Positions 1 through 5,539 of a stretch of 9,233 nt of DNA are shown piece after piece. The notes beneath the pieces are model-generated. The model made no database searches and was not told the DNA's origin. It saw only the letters and a list, made by a program, of their open reading frames with translations. A program made the translations under genes and the position numbers. Within the stretch, counting starts at the first letter, position 1. Each line of letters starts with the position of its first letter. Source of the stretch: Roseovarius sp. (lineage in GTDB: Bacteria > Pseudomonadota > Alphaproteobacteria > Rhodobacterales > Rhodobacteraceae); the NCBI GenBank assembly GCA_023260815.1, contig JALQUE010000111.1, forward strand, positions 1 to 9,233, in the 5' to 3' direction.

Positions 1-756
1 TTCGATGACGATCAGGCGATGGTGCGGATCGACATGAGCGAGTTCATGGAGAAACACTCGGTCTCGCGTCTGATCGGCGCGCCTCCGGGCTATGTCGGCT
101 ATGACGAGGGCGGGGTGCTGACCGAAGCGGTGCGGCGCAGACCCTATCAGGTGGTGCTGTTCGACGAGGTCGAAAAGGCGCATCCCGAGGTGTTCAACGT
201 GCTGTTGCAGGTCCTGGATGATGGCGTGCTGACCGACGGTCAGGGCCGGACGGTGGATTTCAAGCAGACGCTGATCATCCTGACGTCGAACCTTGGCAGT
301 CAGGCGCTGAGCCAGATGCCCGAAGGAGCGGACGCCGCCGAGGCCAAGCGCGACGTGATGGATGCGGTCCGGTCGCATTTCCGGCCCGAATTCCTGAACC
401 GTCTGGACGAGATCGTGATCTTCGACCGGCTGACGCGCGACCAGATGGGGGGCATCGTGGATATCCAGATGCGCCGGTTGCTCAATCGTCTGGCAAGCCG
501 CAAGATCGCTCTGGAATTGGACGAGGCTGCGCATAAGTGGCTGGCCGATCAGGGCTATGACCCGGTCTATGGGGCCCGCCCTCTCAAGCGGGTGATCCAG
601 AAGGCGTTGCAGGATCCGCTGGCCGAGGCGATCCTTGGCGGCGAGATCAAGGATGGCGCCACGGTGCCGGTCAGTGCCGGGGCCGAGGGGCTGATTATCG
701 GCGACCGGATCGGCACATCGGACCGCCAACCGCCACAGGATGCCGTGGTTCACTGA
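1..756 (+). CDS. clpB: ATP-dependent disaggregase ClpB, C-terminal part (5' end cut by window)
   Basis: This is the last 251 codons of a ClpB/Hsp100 chaperone, the cytoplasmic AAA+ hexamer that pulls polypeptides out of aggregates together with DnaK/DnaJ/GrpE. The frame is open from base 1, so the N-domain, first ATPase, middle coiled coil and second Walker A, roughly 600 residues in this family, lie outside the window. Numbering within the fragment, I see the second-ATPase pore loop GYVGYDEGG (30-38), Walker B VVLFDEVEK (51-59), sensor 1 LTSN (94-97), the arginine-finger segment FRPEFLNRLDE (127-137, Arg134) and sensor 2 GARPLKR (191-197, Arg193), followed by the small C-terminal domain. All catalytic residues of this half are present. 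The tail after DGATVPV is a little longer than in E. coli ClpB and poorly conserved, which is common. A strong terminator follows at once, so the gene is probably the end of its transcript. ClpA and ClpC are less likely because the C-terminal sequence is ClpB-like. Confidence 0.96.
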   Translation, partial: FDDDQAMVRIDMSEFMEKHSVSRLIGAPPGYVGYDEGGVLTEAVRRRPYQVVLFDEVEKAHPEVFNVLLQVLDDGVLTDGQGRTVDFKQTLIILTSNLGSQALSQMPEGADAAEAKRDVMDAVRSHFRPEFLNRLDEIVIFDRLTRDQMGGIVDIQMRRLLNRLASRKIALELDEAAHKWLADQGYDPVYGARPLKRVIQKALQDPLAEAILGGEIKDGATVPVSAGAEGLIIGDRIGTSDRQPPQDAVVH

Positions 757-774
757 CGGGTGTGACACGCTTTG

Positions 775-807
775 AAAACGGCCCTCGGATCATCCGGGGG
801 CCGTTTT
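775..807 (+). terminator. Rho-independent terminator of clpB
   Basis: A 10-bp perfect stem, AAAACGGCCC (775-784) pairing with GGGCCGTTTT (798-807), with an inner CGG/CCG pairing, is followed by further Ts (809-812). It starts 18 bases after the clpB stop codon and separates clpB from the glycan genes. The A/T flanks make it nearly symmetrical, so it could also stop transcription arriving from the right. Confidence 0.9.
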
Positions 808-832
808 GTTTTGCGGGTGGCGGACTCATCGG

Positions 833-860
833 TTGATTTTGCCCGGGATACGGTAACAAT
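833..860 (+). promoter_or_regulatory. possible weak sigma70-type promoter for the FkbM methyltransferase gene
   Basis: TTGATT (833-838) and AACAAT (855-860) are separated by 16 bases and lie just upstream of the start at 888. Both hexamers match the consensus only in part (4 of 6 each). The strong terminator upstream means a promoter should exist between 808 and about 875, but this particular assignment is tentative. Confidence 0.3.
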
Positions 861-887
861 GCCCTCAAACAACGGGATCGAGTGTAC

Positions 888-1658
888 ATGCCGAATACGA
901 GTTCTGCCGATCGAACGATCCACGCCCTTGACGGTGCTGATATCATCGACGGTTTTTTGCGCCCGCACACCACCGAGACGCCGCTGATCCGGCTGGGGGA
1001 TTTCGGGGATGGCGGGTATCTGGTGCCGGACGATCTGCGCGGGATCGCGGCCTGCTATTCGCCGGGCGTGTCCGAGCAGGCGACCTTCGAGATGGATCTG
1101 GCCAAGCGCGGGATCATGTCCTTCATGGCTGACGCCTCGGTCGAGAAGCCGCCGCTGGATGTGCCCGGCGCGCAGTTTGTGCCGAAATTTCTGGGCAACA
1201 AGGACAAGGGCAACACCATGACGCTTGCGACATGGGTGGCCGAAACGGATCCTGCGCCGGGCGAAGACCTGCTGTTGCAGATGGATATCGAGGGGGCGGA
1301 ATACATCACGTTGGCCGCCGCGCCGCGCGATCTGCTCCGGCGGTTCCGGATGATCGTGATCGAGTTGCATCACCTGCCCTCGGTGCTGAGCAAGCCGCGT
1401 TTCCTTGGGCCTGCGCTGGAGGTGGTCGAGAAGCTTCGGGACGATTTCGTGACCGTCCATCTGCATCCCAACAACGTCTCGGGCAGTGTCGAGATCGACG
1501 GCCAAGCGATCCCAAGGGTGGTGGAGGCGACGCTGTTGCGCCGCGACCGGGCAAGCGGCGTGCGCCCGCTGATGGCACAGGATTTGCCGCATCCGCTGGA
1601 CCGCAAGCACAATCCGCGCCGCGCGTGGCTGCCGGTGCCGGGGCGGTGGCTTGGGTGA
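888..1658 (+). CDS. FkbM-family SAM-dependent methyltransferase
   Basis: A 256-residue protein that probably transfers a methyl group from S-adenosylmethionine to a sugar or other hydroxyl in the cytoplasm. The best evidence is the FkbM signature LLLQMDIEGAEY (about residues 128-139 from this start), followed by the strand and motif MIVIELHHL (155-163). The region that should bind SAM reads YSPGVSEQATFE (57-68), with an acidic residue at the end of the next strand (FMADAS, 79-84). This is a variant of the usual E/DxGxxxG loop. There is no signal peptide or membrane segment. The ATG at 888 is preferred to the GTG two codons upstream (882); the ribosome site is weak (GAG at 880-882). The next gene follows 116 bases later on the same strand, so the two may be co-transcribed. 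The acceptor cannot be deduced; the setting among glycosyltransferases suggests a glycan. Confidence 0.82.
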   Translation: MPNTSSADRTIHALDGADIIDGFLRPHTTETPLIRLGDFGDGGYLVPDDLRGIAACYSPGVSEQATFEMDLAKRGIMSFMADASVEKPPLDVPGAQFVPKFLGNKDKGNTMTLATWVAETDPAPGEDLLLQMDIEGAEYITLAAAPRDLLRRFRMIVIELHHLPSVLSKPRFLGPALEVVEKLRDDFVTVHLHPNNVSGSVEIDGQAIPRVVEATLLRRDRASGVRPLMAQDLPHPLDRKHNPRRAWLPVPGRWLG

Positions 1659-1660
1659 TG

Positions 1661-1675
1661 CGGGCCATTGGCCCG
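1661..1675 (+). other. small perfect hairpin after the FkbM gene
   Basis: CGGGCC (1661-1666) and GGCCCG (1670-1675) form a 6-bp GC-only stem with a 3-base loop, starting 3 bases after the stop codon. No T-run follows, so it is a poor intrinsic terminator. It may protect the 3' end of the message or pause the polymerase. Confidence 0.5.
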
Positions 1676-1695
1676 TGTAGATTGAAGCGCTTGAT

Positions 1696-1730
1696 CGGAT
1701 GACCTGATCGGGCGATGTTGCCGTCATCCG
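1696..1730. repeat. inverted repeat in the gap before the methyltransferase-glycosyltransferase gene
   Basis: CGGATGAC (1696-1703) and GTCATCCG (1723-1730) are perfect 8-base inverted copies with 19 bases between them. The repeat lies 45 bases upstream of the chosen start at 1775. It could be an operator or a leader hairpin, or chance; nothing else in the window repeats it as far as I can see. Confidence 0.4.
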
Positions 1731-1762
1731 GGCGGCCAATTGGAGAATGTCGGGAAGAGTGT

Positions 1763-1767
1763 AGGAG
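1763..1767 (+). promoter_or_regulatory. ribosome binding site that fixes the start at 1775
   Basis: AGGAG lies 7 bases before the ATG at 1775. It is only 1 base before the alternative ATG at 1769 and far downstream of the ATG at 1715. The spacing supports 1775 as the translation start. Confidence 0.7.
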
Positions 1768-1774
1768 TATGGCT

Positions 1775-3466
1775 ATGGTGGTCGATAATGGTTTTTCTAT
1801 CGAGGAACGTCGGCGATCCGGTCGTTTCATGAAAGGCTATGCGTTCAAGGGGAGGGATGTCGCCGCCGATATTCGTCAGAAATACGGGTTCGAGGGCGAC
1901 CTTCTCGAGATTTATGCCGAGGGGGGCGAGCAACTCGTCCATAAGTGGCATCATTACCTGCCGCTATATGACCGCTATTTCAGAGAGTGGCGCGGCAAGG
2001 AGGTTCGATTCCTCGAGATTGGCGTGTCAAAAGGCGGCTCGCTCTCGATGTGGCGCCGCTATTTCGGGCCAAAGGCCATTATTTTCGGAATAGATATCAA
2101 CGAAGACTGCCGCGCGTATGACGGCATTCACGGACAGGTCCGGATCGGCTCGCAGGACGATCCGGCCTTTCTCGAAGCGGTCATAGCCGAGATGGGCGGC
2201 GTGGATATCGTGCTCGATGATGGCAGCCACATGATGCCACATGTGCGCAAGACCCTTGAAATCGTGTTCCAGAAGGTCAGCCTTGGTGGAACTTACATGA
2301 TCGAGGATCTGCATACCGCCTATTGGCCCGGTTTTGGAGGGGGGCTGGGTGAGGATGCCAATTTCTTCAACTATGTGCGCGAGCTTATGGATGACATGCA
2401 TGGCTGGTATCATGACGGCAAAGCACGTCATCCCATCATATCCAACTCATGCACCGGGGTGCATCTTCACGACTCCATTTGCGTGCTTGAAAAGGGGCAG
2501 GTGCATCAGCCCGTCCATTCCAAAATCCAGCGCAGTTCGGGCGACGGGCCGTTGTCCTTCGTGATCCAGACCGCCGCACCCAATGCGAGGGTGATGCCGA
2601 ACTGGGGTGATTACTTTTTTGCCAAAGGTCTGGCCGAGGCGTTGGAGAGGCTGGGGCACAAGGCCCGCATCCAGTCCCGTGCCGATTGGGCCAAACGGCC
2701 TGAGCCGGGCGAGATCGACATCGTGCTGCGCGGGCGGGCCGAGTATGTGCGGCGTGGCACCACGCCGACGCTCTATTGGGTGATTTCCGGCGGCGAGCAT
2801 GTGCCGCGCCCGGAATTGGAACAGGCGGACCATATTTTCGTGGCAGGTAAAGCATTGGCGGATCGGTGGTCGCGGCAGGTGGGCGCCGACAAGGTTTCCG
2901 TGATGTGGCAGGCCTTTGACGCGACGCGGATGCCGATGCCGCCCGAAAAGGGCAAGCGCAGCGGGATCGTTTTCGTGGGCATCGCCCGCAAGATGCGCCC
3001 GATCGTGCAGATCGCGCTGCAGACGCGCTATAGCATGAAGCTTTGGGGGAATGGCTGGCGTGAGACGGAGGCGGCCAAAAACCTTGTCGCTGACCGGATC
3101 GACAATGACGATCTGGGCGGGCTTTATGCAGGCGCCGAGATCGTGCTGAACGATCAGACCCGGATCATGCGCAAGGCTGGGCTGGTGTCGAACCGGATTT
3201 TCGATGCGCTGGCCTGTGGTGCGGCGGTTGTCACCACTCCGACGGGTGGCCTTCCAGAAGACGTCCTGCCCTACGTGTCCGAGGTGTCGACACCCGAGGA
3301 GTTCACCGAAGCCGTGCGGGCCATTCGTGCCGAAACCAAAGAGCAGCGCGCCAAACGGGATGCGTTTGGCCGCAAGATGCGCGAAACGCACAGTTTCGAC
3401 GCCCGCGCCAAGGAGATCATGGCAAAGGTGACCGAGCTGCGCGACATCAAGCTGGCGGCGGAATAA
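1775..3466 (+). CDS. two-domain SAM methyltransferase / GT-B glycosyltransferase fusion
   Basis: A 563-residue protein. Residues about 35-235 form a class I methyltransferase of the type seen in macrolide sugar O-methyltransferases (MycE/TylE-like) and CmcI-like proteins. It has the lead-in HKWHHYLPLYDRYF (56-69), SAM motif I FLEIGVSKGGS (79-89), the acidic strand end FGIDIN (104-109), DDGSH (148-152) and EDLH (177-180), acidic and His residues that in this family can bind a metal and the substrate. From about 258 a second domain begins with a Rossmann-like half (FFAKGLAEALERLGH, 281-295). It ends with the nucleotide-sugar half typical of Pfam Glyco_trans_1_2: LWGNGW (423-428), then SNRIFDALACGAAVVTT (472-488). 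I infer a bifunctional enzyme that adds and methylates a sugar on a glycan. It follows the FkbM gene on the same strand and ends 21 bases before a convergent operon. Both domains look intact; donor and acceptor are unknown. Confidence 0.85.
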   Translation: MVVDNGFSIEERRRSGRFMKGYAFKGRDVAADIRQKYGFEGDLLEIYAEGGEQLVHKWHHYLPLYDRYFREWRGKEVRFLEIGVSKGGSLSMWRRYFGPKAIIFGIDINEDCRAYDGIHGQVRIGSQDDPAFLEAVIAEMGGVDIVLDDGSHMMPHVRKTLEIVFQKVSLGGTYMIEDLHTAYWPGFGGGLGEDANFFNYVRELMDDMHGWYHDGKARHPIISNSCTGVHLHDSICVLEKGQVHQPVHSKIQRSSGDGPLSFVIQTAAPNARVMPNWGDYFFAKGLAEALERLGHKARIQSRADWAKRPEPGEIDIVLRGRAEYVRRGTTPTLYWVISGGEHVPRPELEQADHIFVAGKALADRWSRQVGADKVSVMWQAFDATRMPMPPEKGKRSGIVFVGIARKMRPIVQIALQTRYSMKLWGNGWRETEAAKNLVADRIDNDDLGGLYAGAEIVLNDQTRIMRKAGLVSNRIFDALACGAAVVTTPTGGLPEDVLPYVSEVSTPEEFTEAVRAIRAETKEQRAKRDAFGRKMRETHSFDARAKEIMAKVTELRDIKLAAE

Positions 3467-3487
3467 GGGCGGCGGCGCGCGCTTGCG

Positions 3488-4453
3488 TCAGGATGTGGCC
3501 AGCATGTTCTCAAACAGGGCGCGGGTGTCTGGCTGCAGGTGCAAATCCTTGATCGCGGCGCGGTGGTTGTCGCAACAGGCGTCATGCAGGCGGCGTAACT
3601 CGGGATCGGACAGAAGCGCCTCGTAGATCGTGGCCTTGCGGAGGCGGATCGCGTCGATGCTGTGGTCCTCGACCTCGTTGTGGTTCATCGTGGTCCAGTA
3701 CTCCAGCCCAAGCGACTCGCCGTCGTGATGCGCCCGGCCGCGGGCCTTTTTGACAAGGTAGGATTCGCAGGATTTCAGGGCGTAATGGTTGATCTGCACC
3801 AAATCGTAGCCAAGGGAATCCGGGCCTGACCGCCAACTGCCCTTGAGGTAGCGGTCCGGCATCACTTTGCCCGATCCGTTATACCAGTGCAGATCGGCGA
3901 AAGACTCGACCGTGGGGCGTTTGGGCCGGTGAACCCCGATATGCCCCCACAGACCCCGGTGAAACATCGTCTTGAGACCCCAGGCCTGAGGCGGGTTGCG
4001 CATCATTTCGGGGGCGGCAGTGCGGAACTGATCGGTCAGGAAGGCATCGGTATAGTCCTGCACGCCGGCATTGCCGAACAGCCGCCATGTCATGGATATC
4101 GTGCGCGCCTGTGGCATCGCGTTGCACAGGGCGCGCAGGGTGTTGTCGCCGGTCTTGATGTTGATGAATTCGTCGGCGTCGATCGGTATGACCCAATCAT
4201 CATCCCCCGCCAGTTGCATCTTGAGAAAACGCCGATAAGCGCGGCGCTGAGGGGCGGGATTGCGGGCGGTGTTGTCGAAATGACGGATCTTGCCCATCGC
4301 ATCCAGCCGATCCAGCAGCGCATCCGACCCGTCCGTGCAGTCATTCGAGAAGATCGTGATCACGTCCACGCCGATGGCAAGGTTATGGGAGACCCATTCG
4401 ACGATGAATGGCCCTTCGTTTTTCATCGGGGTAACAGAGACGAACTTTGACAT
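3488..4453 (-). CDS. family-2-like glycosyltransferase (Glyco_tranf_2_4 type)
   Basis: A 321-residue protein, probably a cytoplasmic GT-A fold glycosyltransferase using a nucleotide sugar. The N-terminus carries MKNEGPFIVEWVSHNLAIG (10-28), the typical opening of this family, then NDCTDGSD (37-44), which normally contacts the nucleotide. The metal-binding DxD is IDADEF (91-96). Further conserved blocks are MTWRLFGNAG (121-130), WYNGSG (190-195) and NHYALKSCESYLVKK (222-236). The C-terminus has a Cys/His segment shared with its two upstream neighbours (His290, Cys294, His297). It is the last gene of the minus-strand operon, 45 bases after the preceding stop. An AAGGA 13 bases before the ATG is a distant ribosome site. 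No membrane segment or signal peptide is seen. The family is clear; the sugar and acceptor are not. Full-length and not degraded. Confidence 0.88.
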   Translation of the reverse strand: MSKFVSVTPMKNEGPFIVEWVSHNLAIGVDVITIFSNDCTDGSDALLDRLDAMGKIRHFDNTARNPAPQRRAYRRFLKMQLAGDDDWVIPIDADEFINIKTGDNTLRALCNAMPQARTISMTWRLFGNAGVQDYTDAFLTDQFRTAAPEMMRNPPQAWGLKTMFHRGLWGHIGVHRPKRPTVESFADLHWYNGSGKVMPDRYLKGSWRSGPDSLGYDLVQINHYALKSCESYLVKKARGRAHHDGESLGLEYWTTMNHNEVEDHSIDAIRLRKATIYEALLSDPELRRLHDACCDNHRAAIKDLHLQPDTRALFENMLATS

Positions 4454-4498
4454 GACGAGGTTCCGGTCCTTGTTGGAAAGCGGCGATGTGGGGCGCGC

Positions 4499-5539
4499 TC
4501 AGTAATCCTTTTGCGTGACCTGGTATTTGGTCTCGAGTTTGTTGTCATGCAGCCAGTCGCGGAAATCGTCCCAGTCGGGGCGCAATTTCAGTTCGGCGAT
4601 CTTGGCGCGGTGCCAGTCGCAGGCGCGGGTGTGGAGCATCTTGAGGACCGGATCGGCCAGCAGCGCCTCGAGCATGGGGCGGGCGCGATCGACATGAGGC
4701 AGGATCGTTTCATCCTGCGTCCGGTTGACGTTCATGTCGGACCAGTAATGTTCGGACTGTTCGCGGGCCACATGATTGGTGCGCCCGCGATCCCGCTTGA
4801 CCAGAAAACTGTCCAGAGAGCGGACCGAATAGTGATGCAGCCTTGCATGACGGTGGCTGAAGCCGGGCCATGCGCGCCAACTGACCTGTTGCATGGGGCG
4901 GTGATTGCCGCCGCAATCGGACCAGCGGACATCATCCTCGAGCCCGTCTGGCACAGCCTTGGGGCGGTGAGGGTTGTACTTGCGGAACAGCCCGTTGTTG
5001 CGAAACAGCGTCTTGAAGCCCGTGGCCCGCCCATTGGCGGGGTCGTCCTCGGCATCGGCCAGAAGGAATTGGCGGGTCACGGGCGCGTCGCTATAGGCTT
5101 CGACGCCACCACAGCCGAACAGTTTCCACGTGAAAGAGACCGCGTCGCAATCACCGATCTGGTTGTGAAATTCGTCCAGTGTGGTCAGCCCGCCGCGCAG
5201 ATTGATGAATTCGTCCACATCAAGACACATCAACCAGTCGGCCCGCTTGACCCAAGGATGCGCGACCGACCGGCGCAACGCCTTGTGCTGCGGAGGAGAG
5301 CCGTCGCCAACCGGGTTGGGGCGATGGCTGCAGAATCCAAGCTCGTCCAGCCGTTGCGCGATCAGATCGGTGCCGTCTTCGCAATTATTGGTGAAGATCA
5401 CGAACCCGGTGAATCCGATGGTGAGGTTATGCGCGATCCATTCCAGAAGGAACGGACCCTCGTTCTTCATGGTGGTCATGATGACACAGGGGCCGCCGTT
5501 GGCCGGTGCGATGGGAAAATCCGGGGTGCGGGTCGTCAT
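4499..5539 (-). CDS. family-2-like glycosyltransferase, paralogue of the downstream gene
   Basis: A 346-residue protein of the same family as the gene at 3488-4453. Shared blocks are MKNEGPFLLEWIAHNLTIG (24-42), NNCEDGTD (51-58), the DxD motif LDVDEF (106-111), FTWKLFGCGG (136-145), HHYSVRSLDSFLVKRDRGR (235-253) and a C-terminal Cys/His segment (His303, Cys307, His310). All expected active-site motifs are kept, so it is probably an active cytoplasmic glycosyltransferase, with a donor or acceptor different from its paralogue given the divergence. The frame stays open far upstream of the ATG at 5539, but that extension lies inside the previous gene in another frame and is Arg- and Pro-rich nonsense, so it is rejected. 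The start overlaps the stop of the upstream gene as ATGA (5536-5539), with a weak AGG seven bases before the ATG, pointing to translational coupling. Confidence 0.88.
   Translation of the reverse strand: MTTRTPDFPIAPANGGPCVIMTTMKNEGPFLLEWIAHNLTIGFTGFVIFTNNCEDGTDLIAQRLDELGFCSHRPNPVGDGSPPQHKALRRSVAHPWVKRADWLMCLDVDEFINLRGGLTTLDEFHNQIGDCDAVSFTWKLFGCGGVEAYSDAPVTRQFLLADAEDDPANGRATGFKTLFRNNGLFRKYNPHRPKAVPDGLEDDVRWSDCGGNHRPMQQVSWRAWPGFSHRHARLHHYSVRSLDSFLVKRDRGRTNHVAREQSEHYWSDMNVNRTQDETILPHVDRARPMLEALLADPVLKMLHTRACDWHRAKIAELKLRPDWDDFRDWLHDNKLETKYQVTQKDY

Noticed and set aside
750..1739. 329-codon minus-strand open frame across the FkbM gene and the clpB terminator
   Set aside because: It runs through a strong terminator hairpin and is opposite a gene with a clear FkbM signature; its translation has no recognisable domain.
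1715..1774. Upstream ATG starts (1715, 1769) for the methyltransferase-glycosyltransferase gene
   Set aside because: The 1715 start would place the inverted repeat inside the gene and has no ribosome site, and the 1769 start is only one base from AGGAG. The ATG at 1775 has proper spacing.
2447..3391. 314-codon minus-strand open frame
   Set aside because: It is opposite the glycosyltransferase half of the fusion, whose SNRIFDALACGAAVVTT motif is unmistakable.
3467..3487. Terminator between the convergent genes
   Set aside because: The 21 bases are GC-rich without a convincing stem plus T-run on either strand, so no terminator is called.
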